A DNA stretch of 47,284 nucleotides, taken from assembly GCA_900551365.1 (NCBI GenBank), contig URVZ01000006.1, positions 1 to 47,284 on the forward strand, read 5' to 3'. A program made the translations under genes and the position numbers. Below the pieces are notes generated by a model, which saw only the letters and a program-made list of their open reading frames with translations, was not told the origin of the DNA and made no database searches. Below, in pieces: positions 8,545 to 16,943 of this stretch. How positions within the stretch are numbered: the first letter of the stretch is position 1; the number at the start of each line of letters is the position of its first letter. Source of the stretch: an uncultured Collinsella sp. Its GTDB lineage: Bacteria > Actinomycetota > Coriobacteriia > Coriobacteriales > Coriobacteriaceae.

Positions 8545-8580
8545 CGGAGCCGTGAACATACCTGCTCATATGCGGCTCCG
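8545..8580 (-). promoter_or_regulatory. Leader hairpin overlapping the end of the upstream ORF
   Basis: An 8-bp perfect stem CGGAGCCG / CGGCTCCG with a 20-nt loop lies in the leader of the first reductase gene. It spans the stop codon (8566-8568) of the 22-codon upstream ORF. Translating ribosomes would be expected to disturb it, so it could couple leader translation to expression. No U-tract follows, so it is not an intrinsic terminator. Confidence 0.5.
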
Positions 8581-8634
8581 AGCCATATATAGGGCGCGCG
8601 CGGCAACGCGGCGAATGTATGTCGTCTGCGGCAT
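8566..8634 (-). CDS. Possible 22-aa leader peptide upstream of the reductase/selenium operon
   Basis: ATG 8634 is preceded by a strong site (AAAAAAGGAGG, 8 nt spacing) on the minus strand. The peptide begins MPQTTYIRRVAARALY and is rich in Arg (5 of 22). It ends inside a stable hairpin about 160 nt before the first reductase start. A TATAGT hexamer with a weak TTCGCA 17 nt upstream (minus strand, about 8673-8701) could be the operon promoter. No match to a known leader is recognised. It could be chance, but the ribosome-binding site is better than that of most genes here. Confidence 0.45.
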   Translation of the reverse strand: MPQTTYIRRVAARALYMARSRI

Positions 8635-8837
8635 GTGCGCACCCTCCTTTTTTCTTATCGAAGGCAACTATATCAGCGGTCATCGACCATGCGAACACCG
8701 TTGACATTCGTACGACAGCCTCGCGTGCCGTCGTTTAATAAATAATTATCTTGATTGATAAGAGTCTGTCATCCCTCATTCGGCAAGCGGCAAGACAAAG
8801 CCGCCGAGGCTTATATCCCCGACAGCATTACCCGGCG

Positions 8838-9908
8838 CTATCGACAAACCAGGTGGATCCTACTCGCATCGAAGTGCATACGCAGCGTCTCGCCTGCTTG
8901 CGGCAGCCCGTCGGCAGCAACGTTCACTTTGTTGACCTTCCACTGCAGACGCGTGGGCGCATCAGCACGCGGCACGTCCAGCAATACCAGCCGCTCAAAG
9001 CGCGAATCGCTCACACGGGCCACGTGCAAATCATAGCTGTTGCGCCCCCGCTCAGCGCGATTGTCAACATGGAAGTAGCTTGCGCGAATGCCCAGGAACG
9101 CCACAGTATCGGGAACCTCACGACCCACGTTAAAGCTCATGCCCCAGTCGAGAGCCTCGACTTCCTCGTCGCCGACCTTGCGCGCCCGGCTTGTGTTCTT
9201 GCACCCCGTCAGGCGCAGTGCCGCCAGCGTCTGCGGACGGCGGACCACGTCCTCGACGGAGCCGATCTCCTCAACATGCCCATCGTGCATCACGCAGATA
9301 CGCTGGCACAGGCGACATGCCTCGTCGATATCGTGGCTCACGTAGAGCACGGTGCGGTTGCACACATCGAACAGGTCGAGCATGTTCTGCTCGAGGGCGC
9401 TCTTAAGATAGGAATCGAGTGCGCTCATGGGCTCGTCGAACATAAAGATGCCCGGATGCGCCGCCACCATGCGCGCAAGCGCCACACGTTGCTGCTGACC
9501 GCCCGAAAGTCGTGCGGGATAGCGGTCGGCAAAATCGGCTAGACCGAAAATGCTCAGATAGCGCTCGGCGAGCTTTTTGCGCGCGGCGGCATCGCCCGCG
9601 CCCTTTACACCGGCGCATACGTTATCGGCCACTGTCATGTTAGGAAACAGCTGATAGTTTTGGAACAGCAGAGCGCATTTGCGCGCCTGGGGCGACAGGT
9701 TGATGCCCGCCGCCGAGTCAAAAAAGGTCAAGCCGTTGACGACAATCTTGCCCTCGTCGGGCGTCTCCACACCGGCAATGCAGCGCAGTGTGCAGCTCTT
9801 GCCGCAACCCGAGGCACCGAGCAGCGCCACACGCTCCTCGCCGGCCTCGAGCTGCATGTCGAGCATAAACCCGGGATAGCGCTTTTTGATATCAAAAACG
9901 AGCGACAT
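8838..9908 (-). CDS. modC: Molybdate ABC transporter ATP-binding protein ModC
   Basis: A 356-aa ABC ATPase. Walker A is GASGCGKSC, the Q-loop LLFQNYQLFP, the signature LSGGQQQRVALARM, Walker B IFMFDEPMSALD and the switch His in YVSHDIDEA. A C-terminal part of about 120 residues is the regulatory or TOBE-like region usual in ModC and sulfate-type ATPases. It starts 3 nt after the modB stop. It powers molybdate import through ModB. The ABC domain is certain; the substrate follows from the modA and modB neighbours and the moeA/mogA genes nearby. Confidence 0.92.
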   Translation of the reverse strand: MSLVFDIKKRYPGFMLDMQLEAGEERVALLGASGCGKSCTLRCIAGVETPDEGKIVVNGLTFFDSAAGINLSPQARKCALLFQNYQLFPNMTVADNVCAGVKGAGDAAARKKLAERYLSIFGLADFADRYPARLSGGQQQRVALARMVAAHPGIFMFDEPMSALDSYLKSALEQNMLDLFDVCNRTVLYVSHDIDEACRLCQRICVMHDGHVEEIGSVEDVVRRPQTLAALRLTGCKNTSRARKVGDEEVEALDWGMSFNVGREVPDTVAFLGIRASYFHVDNRAERGRNSYDLHVARVSDSRFERLVLLDVPRADAPTRLQWKVNKVNVAADGLPQAGETLRMHFDASRIHLVCR

Positions 9909-9911
9909 GGC

Positions 9912-11354
9912 CTATCGACCTCCCTGCAAAGCGGCATCATCGCGCATGAGCTCGGCCAGCGCCTCGCGATCGATACGCAGCGCATCGCCGCCCGCCGGGT
10001 CGAGCGAATCGCCCTGTCCGGCGAGCTCTTTGGCCTGTTTGCGCTCCGCACGGAAAAGGCCCCGCTCGCGATACTTTTGCGAATGCGCCGTGTACATGTT
10101 GATGAATAGGATGACCAGGAAACTGAACGCTATTACGACCACGACCCAAAAGAGCGCCACCGACGTGTTGCCGCCCATCCATTCAAAGTAAATCGCAATC
10201 GGGATGGTCTGGGTAATGCCGGCGTAGTTGCCCGCAAAGAACAGGGTGCAGCCAAACTCGCCTATGGCGCGGGCAAAGGCGAGGACCGTACCGGCGGCAA
10301 TCGAGGGCCAGCCAAGCGGCATCATAAGCTTGGTGAAGATGCGACGTTCGGACCAGCCCAGCGTGCGCGCGGCGTCGAGCATCTGCGTGTCGAGGCTCTC
10401 AAAGGCTCCGAGCGCCGTGCGGTAGACCAGGGGAAACGACACCACCACGGCAGATATCACCGCCGCGGGCCACGTAAAGACAATCGAGACGCCGTTCGCG
10501 ATGAGCCACTGGCCCACCCCGGTCGAGCGACCAAACAGCATGAGGAGCAGAAAGCCGCAGACCGTGGGCGGCAGCACCATAGGAATCGTAAAGACCGAAT
10601 CGAGCAGGCCCTTGATGCGACTCGAGGTACCCATAGTCTTCCACGCGGCGAACAGGCCCAGCGCAAAGGAGATCAGCAGGGCAAGACCGCTCGTTTTAAT
10701 GGACACCCAAAACGGGCGATAGTCGATGTCGCCCAAAAAGGAAGCCAGAGAGGTCAAGGGCCCCTGCTCATCCCGCAACACGACAGACGATGCCTCTACC
10801 ATTTGAGCGCTATCAAGCCAACGCGCGCCGCCCTTGGCATCACCCGAGGCCGATGCAATCACCACATAGCGGTCCCCATCCGCACCGCGCTCGTCAAAGC
10901 CATAGGTATACCCGCCGGCGTCAAACGTTGTTTCCGCCGTGACATACCAAGGAAGATCCACGTCCCCTAGCTGCGCACCTCCCATGCAGTTTACGCTGTC
11001 GAGCTCACAGACGAGGGCCTTGAGACCCGATACGCACTCGTTGTCCTGCGGATCCAATCCATACTTCTCGACCGCCTTGGGCGATATCCACACCACAACG
11101 CGATCGGCAGCAGGCGCCACTACAAGGTCCACGTCCTCGTCAACGGGAAACCGGTAGCCCTCAGGCTGGCCCTCCATGGCACGAGCGGTCCCCTTGGCCA
11201 ACCGCTCAAAACCCTCGATCCCATAAGAAAGCCCATGAGCGGTCGCAGCAACCTGGGCCCCGTCCTCAGCGTCTCCAGCAAACGCAAATCCCGGCACCCA
11301 GCAAAGCGTGAAGGTTAAAGCACAGGCGACAAGGATGCGGAATCTATTAAGCAC
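9912..11354 (-). CDS. modB: Molybdate ABC transporter permease ModB with an extra exported N-terminal domain
   Basis: 480 aa, against about 225 for ordinary ModB. Residues 1-26 form a signal peptide (VACALTFTLCWVPGFAFA, likely cut after AFA). Residues about 27-215 are a soluble domain with two Cys that could pair outside the cell (NECVSG, LVCELDSVNCMGG). From about 220 the normal permease follows with 5-6 membrane spans and the EAA-like loop (LGAFESLDTQMLDAARTLG). The GTG at 11354 (GGAG 6 nt upstream) fits the signal peptide; longer open frame upstream has no binding site. The tail after the last span is unusually long and charged. The extra domain may fold as a second substrate-binding or sensing module; I do not recognise it. 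Confidence 0.88.
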   Translation of the reverse strand: MLNRFRILVACALTFTLCWVPGFAFAGDAEDGAQVAATAHGLSYGIEGFERLAKGTARAMEGQPEGYRFPVDEDVDLVVAPAADRVVVWISPKAVEKYGLDPQDNECVSGLKALVCELDSVNCMGGAQLGDVDLPWYVTAETTFDAGGYTYGFDERGADGDRYVVIASASGDAKGGARWLDSAQMVEASSVVLRDEQGPLTSLASFLGDIDYRPFWVSIKTSGLALLISFALGLFAAWKTMGTSSRIKGLLDSVFTIPMVLPPTVCGFLLLMLFGRSTGVGQWLIANGVSIVFTWPAAVISAVVVSFPLVYRTALGAFESLDTQMLDAARTLGWSERRIFTKLMMPLGWPSIAAGTVLAFARAIGEFGCTLFFAGNYAGITQTIPIAIYFEWMGGNTSVALFWVVVVIAFSFLVILFINMYTAHSQKYRERGLFRAERKQAKELAGQGDSLDPAGGDALRIDREALAELMRDDAALQGGR

Positions 11355-11422
11355 GAAAAGCTCCAAGCGAATACAAGGACGGAGTGAAACACAAAACGAT
11401 GGAATTATCGCGCCAAGCCGCA

Positions 11423-12298
11423 CTACGCGGAAAGCTCAAAGCCGTACTTAGCCCAAATCTTCTGAGCCTTCTTGTTGGTCAGGCAAAAGTCGATAAACGC
11501 CTTGGCCTCGTCGGCGTGCTCGGAGCTCTCGGCAACGGCACCCGGGTACACGATGGGCTTGTGCGAATCCTCGGGGCACACGAAGGCCTCCTCGATGCCG
11601 TCGTAGCGGAAGATATCGGAGCTGTAGACAAAACCGGCCACGCAGTCGCCTGTGGACACATAGGCGGCGGCGGTACCAACTTTGTCGGCCAGGGCCACCT
11701 TGTCGGCGATCTCGGGAGCATACTCGCCATCGTCGCCCTCGGTGCCGGTGTAGAGGCCCACGGAGGCCAGGGCCTGGTTGGCGTACTTGCCGGCGGGAAC
11801 GGTCTTGGCGTCGCCGATGGCGATCTTGCCGTCCAGATTCGCGACGTCGGCGATGGCCTCGACCTTGGTGTCGGAGCCCTCGGCGCGAATGATCACGAGG
11901 TCGTTGACGAACATATCCTCACGGGTGTCGGCGTCGACGAGCTCGGCGGCTTCGGCGTCGTCCATGGTGCCCTTGGAGGCCGTGATGAGCACATCGACGG
12001 CGGCACCGGCGCGCATCTGCTCGACAAGGTCGCCAGACGCCTTAAACTGCGTGTCGGCAAACGTGGTGCCGGTCTGCTCGGCGTAGAGCTCCTGAACCTC
12101 GGGCAGAGCTTTCTCGAGCGAGTTGGCGGCAAAGACCTGCAGCTCGACAGCCTTCTTCTTAGAGGAAGACTTGGCGGAGCCGACATCGGAGCCAGCGGGC
12201 TCGGACGTCTTGTTGCCCGAGCAGCCGGCAAGGCCAAGGCCGGCGGCAGCGGCAGCAGAAAGCGAGACAAAACCGCGGCGTGAAACCATATCGAACAT
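11423..12298 (-). CDS. modA: Molybdate-binding lipoprotein ModA
   Basis: 291 aa. The N-terminus has a twin-arginine motif (SRRGFVS), an Ala-rich hydrophobic stretch and a lipobox LAGC, so it is probably exported (perhaps by Tat) and lipid-anchored. A Ser/Lys linker precedes the type-2 periplasmic binding fold with FAANSLEKALPEV, FKASGDLVEQM and a C-terminal KAFIDFCLTNKKAQKIWAKYGF, all typical of ModA. ATG 12298 has AAAGGG 6 nt upstream, better than the TTG two codons earlier. It heads the modABC operon and is preceded by two palindromes that overlap its promoter. Confidence 0.93.
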   Translation of the reverse strand: MFDMVSRRGFVSLSAAAAAGLGLAGCSGNKTSEPAGSDVGSAKSSSKKKAVELQVFAANSLEKALPEVQELYAEQTGTTFADTQFKASGDLVEQMRAGAAVDVLITASKGTMDDAEAAELVDADTREDMFVNDLVIIRAEGSDTKVEAIADVANLDGKIAIGDAKTVPAGKYANQALASVGLYTGTEGDDGEYAPEIADKVALADKVGTAAAYVSTGDCVAGFVYSSDIFRYDGIEEAFVCPEDSHKPIVYPGAVAESSEHADEAKAFIDFCLTNKKAQKIWAKYGFELSA

Positions 12299-12358
12299 AT
12301 TCAACCCTTTCGAACGCTATGCCCGGGCACCCCGCCGCAGGCTTTATTCTGTTACTAG

Positions 12359-12411
12359 ATTATACTTACGCGCGAATAATGGTAGTGAGAAATTATTCTC
12401 GCCAGAGAATA
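12359..12411 (-). promoter_or_regulatory. modA promoter region with two operator-like palindromes
   Basis: On the minus strand a perfect TATAAT (12359-12364) lies about 60 nt before modA. The -35 region is poor and is covered by GAATAAT-N11-ATTATTC (12374-12398). A second palindrome, TATTCTC-N4-GAGAATA (12394-12411), sits just upstream. This is the layout of a regulated promoter; a molybdate- or redox-responsive regulator is a guess. The sites do not look like the E. coli ModE box. Confidence 0.65.
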
Positions 12412-12450
12412 TAGTTTCGAGTTGCCGTGCACCTCGGCGTCGCTTCGGCG

Positions 12451-12488
12451 GAAAACAAAGGCGGAGCAGCCGTTCAGGTCGCCCCGCC
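12451..12488 (-). terminator. Rho-independent terminator after mogA
   Basis: On the minus strand, GGCGGGGC pairs with GCTCCGCC (one G-U pair, 13-nt loop) and is followed by TTTGTTTT, starting 14 nt after the mogA stop. It separates moeA-mogA from modABC. Confidence 0.8.
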
Positions 12489-12501
12489 GCAGGTAAACCG
12501 C

Positions 12502-12981
12502 TTAGTTGGTATGTCCGCCGCCCGCTGTCATCTGAGCCGCATGCTCCAGCTGGTCTGCTATGGCCTCCCAGCTTTCGCGGGCGGCCTTCGTAGAACCGGG
12601 AAAGTTTACGGCAAGCGTATGACCTCGTTGCATGCAAATAGCGCGCGAGAGCATAGCGCGGCGCGTCTTGGTCATGGAGTACGCACGGATTGCCTCTGCA
12701 ATACCCGGCACATCGCGGTCGCAGACGGCACGCGTCGCCTCGGGCGTCACGTCGCGCATCGAAAGTCCCGTGCCGCCACAGGTGAGCACGACATTGGCGT
12801 GGCACTCATCGGCAGCTTCCACAATGGCATCACCGATCTCGCTGGCGTCGTCGCGCACGACCACATGTGAGACGACCGTCCAGCCCTGCGCCTTGATAAG
12901 TTCCTCGAGTGCGGCTCCAGCCTCGTCCTGAGCAAGATCGCGCGTATCCGAGCACGTCACGATCGAAATCTTCAACTCCAT
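12502..12981 (-). CDS. mogA: Molybdopterin adenylyltransferase MogA/MoaB-like protein
   Basis: A 159-aa MoCF-biosynthesis (MogA/MoaB) domain protein. Visible motifs are ISIVTCSDTRD, VLTCGGTGLSMRDVTPEAT (GGTG with T-x-RDxTPEA) and LAVNFPGSTKAARE. It adenylates molybdopterin before MoeA inserts molybdate. ATG 12981 has AGGAGG 6 nt upstream. It begins 10 nt after the moeA stop and so forms a two-gene operon with it. Confidence 0.9.
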   Translation of the reverse strand: MELKISIVTCSDTRDLAQDEAGAALEELIKAQGWTVVSHVVVRDDASEIGDAIVEAADECHANVVLTCGGTGLSMRDVTPEATRAVCDRDVPGIAEAIRAYSMTKTRRAMLSRAICMQRGHTLAVNFPGSTKAARESWEAIADQLEHAAQMTAGGGHTN

Positions 12982-12991
12982 AGTCTTCCTC

Positions 12992-14254
12992 CTACAACAC
13001 CGTGCCCTCGGGCAGGTCGACACGCACGACACCCACGACGTCGCCCGCCTTGAGCTCGCACGGTCCTTCGTCAATACGCAGCAGGCAGTTGGACCGCTGC
13101 ATCGTGCCGAGCAGCGCCGAATTCTGCGTCTTGGCCTCGGTCACCAACAGCTCACCGGTCTCGGGGTCGCGCAAAACCGTGGCGCGATCGAAGAAGCATC
13201 GGTCCTGGCGCTTTTTCACGCCGTGCGTGAGCGTCGCCTGCTGCACGGGACGCGCACCCTCGGAAAAACCGCGCATCTTGCGAATCGCCGGACGGGCAAG
13301 CATCTCAAAGCCCACATACGCCGCGGCCGGATTGCCTGAAAGCCCCAGGTAGGGCTTACCCCCGAGCAAGCCAAACGTGATGGCCTTGCCCGGACGCATC
13401 GAGATGCGATCGAACAGCACCTCGCCCTCGCGCCGGACGAGCGCCGTCACGTAGTCGTAATCGCCCGCCGAGGCGCCACCGCTCGTAATGACAAAATCGC
13501 ACTCCTGCACGGCACGATGTACCAGCTCGGCAATCACCTGCTCATCATCGGGCGCAATGCCGTAGAACACGGGCTCGGCTCCCGCATCGAGTGCCTCGGC
13601 CATCAACGCGGACGAGTTGGAGTCGCGAATCTGCCCGCGCGCCGGCAGCTCACTCGGCGCGACCAGTTCCGTCCCCAGCGAGATAATGCCCACGCGCGGG
13701 GCGGCATGCACCTTCACGCTCGCATAACCGGCGCTTGCCAGCAGGCCGGCGCCTGCCGGAGCCACGGCCTCGCCGGCGTGCATCACAATATCGCCGGCAT
13801 GGGCCTCCTCGGCGGCAGAGCGAACGTTCTCCCCTACCTTGGCAGGCGCCGAGAAGCGAACGTGCGAGCCCTCGTTGCCGTCGCCATCGAGCACGTCGAC
13901 GATCTCGTATTTCACTACGGCATCGGCGCCCTCGGGCACCGGCGCGCCTGTCATAATGCGGACCGTCTCGCCCGCGCCGACCACGCCCTCAAACACATGG
14001 CCCGCGGCCTCGTGTCCGATAACGTCGAGCGTCACCGGCGCCTCGCCAGATGCCTGCACCAAGTCCGCCGAGCGCACGGCATATCCATCCATAGCGCTGT
14101 TGGCAAACGGCGAAATGTCGATATCGGCCACAGCATCCTCGGCCAAGGGAAAACCAGCCGCCTGCCACACGGGAATCTCGACGAGATCGGTCGGAGCAAC
14201 GTGCGACAGAACAATCGACTGCGCGTCCTCCAGCGGAATGAGTTTCTCTGCCAT
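12992..14254 (-). CDS. moeA: Molybdopterin molybdenumtransferase MoeA
   Basis: A 420-aa protein that inserts molybdate into adenylated molybdopterin. Signature parts are ANSAMDGYAVRS (domain I-III linker), IMTGAPVPEGADAVVKYE, IISLGTELV and the MoCF domain VITSGGASAGDYDY with MRPGKAITFGLLGGKPYLGLSGNPAA. The C-terminal domain IV is present. ATG 14254 starts MAEKLIPLEDA. It is followed closely by mogA on the same strand and diverges from the CLC gene. The neighbouring modABC and the Sec/Se operon suggest supply of Mo for Se/Mo oxidoreductases elsewhere. Confidence 0.95.
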   Translation of the reverse strand: MAEKLIPLEDAQSIVLSHVAPTDLVEIPVWQAAGFPLAEDAVADIDISPFANSAMDGYAVRSADLVQASGEAPVTLDVIGHEAAGHVFEGVVGAGETVRIMTGAPVPEGADAVVKYEIVDVLDGDGNEGSHVRFSAPAKVGENVRSAAEEAHAGDIVMHAGEAVAPAGAGLLASAGYASVKVHAAPRVGIISLGTELVAPSELPARGQIRDSNSSALMAEALDAGAEPVFYGIAPDDEQVIAELVHRAVQECDFVITSGGASAGDYDYVTALVRREGEVLFDRISMRPGKAITFGLLGGKPYLGLSGNPAAAYVGFEMLARPAIRKMRGFSEGARPVQQATLTHGVKKRQDRCFFDRATVLRDPETGELLVTEAKTQNSALLGTMQRSNCLLRIDEGPCELKAGDVVGVVRVDLPEGTVL

Positions 14255-14429
14255 ATGCGCCTCTTAATGCCACGGCGCACAACAGGGGCGCCGATTCTTT
14301 ATGCTTGTCTCAGTATAATCCCCCGTCGCACTACCGCGACTTGGCCTGTACCCGCAAATACACCTGTCGGTTGCAGGCCGCGAAACAGAATGGATACCGA
14401 CCCACCGGCTCATCGCGTTTACCGCGTTT

Positions 14430-14435
14430 TATAAT
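14430..14435 (+). promoter_or_regulatory. Perfect -10 box for the CLC transporter gene
   Basis: TATAAT on the plus strand, 29 nt before the CLC start. No good -35 hexamer is seen at 16-18 nt, so the promoter may need an activator or be weak. On the minus strand the same intergenic region has TATACT about 60 nt before moeA. Confidence 0.5.
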
Positions 14436-14464
14436 GCTTGCGTTGCAACCTAAAAGAGGAACGT

Positions 14465-15886
14465 ATGGCTCATAACGACAAACCCGAAAGCGCAAACGAA
14501 ACGCAGGATCATTCCCAGCCGCTCGACGACGGCGGCTTTTTCTCCCTTAACGACGTCATCACGGCAGGCAGGCATCAACTTACCCGCTCCGAGCATCTCT
14601 TGGCTGCCGACACGCGCCGCAACGCCCGCAACCTACTCGCGAGCGCCAAGTTGCTCGTACTCGTCGTCATCGTCTCGCTCGCCATGGGCGTTGCCGCTTG
14701 GGCGTTTTTGGCCTCGTTGAATATCGCGTCCGACTATCGCGAGCACCATGCGTGGATTTACGCGCTGCTCCCCGTTGTGGGCGTAGCCACCGCATGGGTG
14801 TACAAAAACCACGGTCTTGCCGCCAAACGCGGAAACAACCTGGTCATCGACTCCGCTCTGGGCACACGCCTCATCCATATGCGCATGGCCGTCCTCACCT
14901 TCGTCTGCTCCACGCTCACGCACCTAACGGGCGGATCGGCCGGTCGCGAGGGTGCCGCGGTACAGATTGGCGGCACCATCGCCAGCAACATCTCGAGCCT
15001 CACCCACCTCAAAAAGCATGATCACCACGACCTCATGCTCGCCGGCATCTCGTCGGCCTTTGGCGCCGTATTCGGCTCGCCCCTTGCCGGAGCTTTCTTT
15101 GGCATGGAGATGTGCTTTATCGGCAAGATCGACTACACCGCGGGGATCTACTGCCTGGTCGCCTCGTTTACCGGCTACTTTACATCACTCGCCCTGGGTA
15201 CCGAGTACGAAGCGAATGTCATCGCCAACGTCCCCGACATGACACCACGGACGATCGTCATCGTTGTTATCAGCGCCATTACCTTCGGTCTCACCGCACG
15301 TCTCTTTGCCTGGTCGGTTCGAACCGTCAAGAGCCTGTACGGTCGCTTTATCACCAATTACCTCGTTCGCGCACTTATAGGCGCACTCGTGGTTTTGGCC
15401 GCCTATGCCCTCCTCGACGCCTGGGACTACGCCGGCCTTTCCACGTGGCTTTCCGGCGCCGGATTTGCCGGCAACACCACCCTGGCGGACGCAGCCATCA
15501 AGTTGGTCGTCACAGCGCTTACCCTGGGCGCGGGCTTCCAAGGCGGCGAGGTCACTCCCCTGTTTGGCATCGGTGCGGCGCTCGGCGGCTGGATCGGTTG
15601 CCTTACCGGGCTCGACCCCAGTTTTCTGGCGGCTCTCGGCATGCTCGGCGTGTTCTGCGCCGGCCTCAACGTGCCCATCACCACCTGCATGATGGCCATC
15701 GACCTGTTCCACGGCACGGCCGCCGGGTTCTTTGTCATCGTGGCCTTTATCAGCTACCTAACCGGCGGACACCGCGGCGTGTACCCCGCCCAGCGCATCA
15801 TCTCACCCAAGCGCCGTTCGCTTATTGTGGATGAGGGCGGTACGGTAGCGGAGGCTATCGAGCGCCACAACGACCTGATAGAGTAG
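14465..15886 (+). CDS. CLC family anion channel/antiporter, resembling the fluoride (CLC-F) type
   Basis: A 473-aa protein with about 10-11 hydrophobic segments and a cytosolic N-terminus of about 55 residues. The gating-Glu motif reads GSAGREGAAVQIGG. It also has SPLAGAFFGMEM and GAGFQGGEVTPLFGIGAALG, where chloride-type CLCs usually have GGIFAP. GREG followed by a small residue and the GGEVTPLF form are more like CLC-F fluoride/proton antiporters and their relatives than EriC. ATG 14465 follows AGAGGA. It is transcribed divergently from moeA. Fluoride versus chloride cannot be settled by eye. Confidence 0.85.
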   Translation: MAHNDKPESANETQDHSQPLDDGGFFSLNDVITAGRHQLTRSEHLLAADTRRNARNLLASAKLLVLVVIVSLAMGVAAWAFLASLNIASDYREHHAWIYALLPVVGVATAWVYKNHGLAAKRGNNLVIDSALGTRLIHMRMAVLTFVCSTLTHLTGGSAGREGAAVQIGGTIASNISSLTHLKKHDHHDLMLAGISSAFGAVFGSPLAGAFFGMEMCFIGKIDYTAGIYCLVASFTGYFTSLALGTEYEANVIANVPDMTPRTIVIVVISAITFGLTARLFAWSVRTVKSLYGRFITNYLVRALIGALVVLAAYALLDAWDYAGLSTWLSGAGFAGNTTLADAAIKLVVTALTLGAGFQGGEVTPLFGIGAALGGWIGCLTGLDPSFLAALGMLGVFCAGLNVPITTCMMAIDLFHGTAAGFFVIVAFISYLTGGHRGVYPAQRIISPKRRSLIVDEGGTVAEAIERHNDLIE

Positions 15887-15973
15887 ACGTTAGTATTCGC
15901 CGTGCAGCCACAATCGGGGGCAATTCGACCTGAGCGCGACCGCACTGTCATGCCATACGCCGGGAGTCACCCC

Positions 15974-16936
15974 ATGCACGCAACTGATTTTGGTCGCACG
16001 CTCATCATCGCCAATCCTGCCGCCCAGTCGGGCGCCGCGCATGAGGTTGCCGAGCGCCTGCAACGCTTTTTGGACATGACCGCGCGCGCATCCCAGTTTG
16101 ACCTGGTGTTGACCGAACGCACGGGGCACGCCAAGGAGCTTGCCGCGCGGGCCCAGGGCTATCGAACCGTTATCGCCCTTGGCGGCGATGGCGTGATCCA
16201 CGAGGTCGTCAACGGGCTTATGACGCAAGAGGAGGACGCCCGCCCCGCTCTTGCCATCCTACCCGTGGGCTCTGGCAACGATTTTGCCCAAACGCTCGGC
16301 ATCGACGATTTCTCCGGTAAGGATTTTGGCGCGCTGCTCACCTGTGAGCTGCAGCGTCAGGACATCGGGCGAATTCGCTCGTGGAGCCCTGCGAGCGGCA
16401 GCGGCGAGGCTACCGTTGAGTACTACGACCAGACGCTTTCGGTCGGCATCGATGCCGCCATCGGCCTTGGCACCACCGAGCTGCGCAAAAAGACCGGCTT
16501 GACGGGCGCGCCGCTCTACACCCTCTCGGGACTTGAGCAGTTTGGCCTACGTTATCGCAACTACCCCATGACAGTCAGCTTTGACGGGGCGCCTGCCGAG
16601 CGCGTGAGGGCGATCATCATGGCGATTCAGCTGGGTCCTACCTATGGCTCGGGCTATCGCATCTGTCCCGACGCCGACCCCTGTGACGGTATATTCGACG
16701 TCTGCTACGCCTGCGGCCCCGTTCCGCGCGCGGTCGCGCTTCCCATGTTCCTTTCGGCCAAAGATGGCCACCATACCAAGCTGCCACCGGTTCGTATGCG
16801 CCGCTGTCGCCATGCCGAGCTTACCTTTGAGGAGCCCGACTATCCCATCCAGGCCGACGGCGAGCCCATCGTCGCCTCGCGCATCGAGGTCGACATCCTT
16901 GCCGGCGCCCTCCACGTCTGGCACCCCACCCGCTAG
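15974..16936 (+). CDS. Diacylglycerol/sphingosine-type lipid kinase (DagK catalytic domain)
   Basis: 320 aa. The catalytic domain shows IIANPAAQSGAA, the nucleotide-binding loop ALGGDGVIHEVVNGL and LPVGSGNDFAQTLGI. It then has the two-lobe C-terminal part (VGIDAAIGLGTTELRKKTG, PLYTLSGLEQF), ending with IQADGEPI, all usual for YegS/DgkB-like lipid kinases. ATG 15974 (GGGAG 7 nt upstream) was chosen over two earlier in-frame starts. It is on the same strand as the CLC gene and 87 nt downstream. Likely recycles diacylglycerol to phosphatidic acid. Confidence 0.88.
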   Translation: MHATDFGRTLIIANPAAQSGAAHEVAERLQRFLDMTARASQFDLVLTERTGHAKELAARAQGYRTVIALGGDGVIHEVVNGLMTQEEDARPALAILPVGSGNDFAQTLGIDDFSGKDFGALLTCELQRQDIGRIRSWSPASGSGEATVEYYDQTLSVGIDAAIGLGTTELRKKTGLTGAPLYTLSGLEQFGLRYRNYPMTVSFDGAPAERVRAIIMAIQLGPTYGSGYRICPDADPCDGIFDVCYACGPVPRAVALPMFLSAKDGHHTKLPPVRMRRCRHAELTFEEPDYPIQADGEPIVASRIEVDILAGALHVWHPTR

Positions 16937-16943
16937 CCCCACC

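Noticed and set aside
8399..8707. A 102-codon minus-strand frame spanning the leader of the first reductase gene
   Set aside because: No binding site at its start, overlaps the better-supported 22-codon leader ORF, and its sequence looks non-coding.
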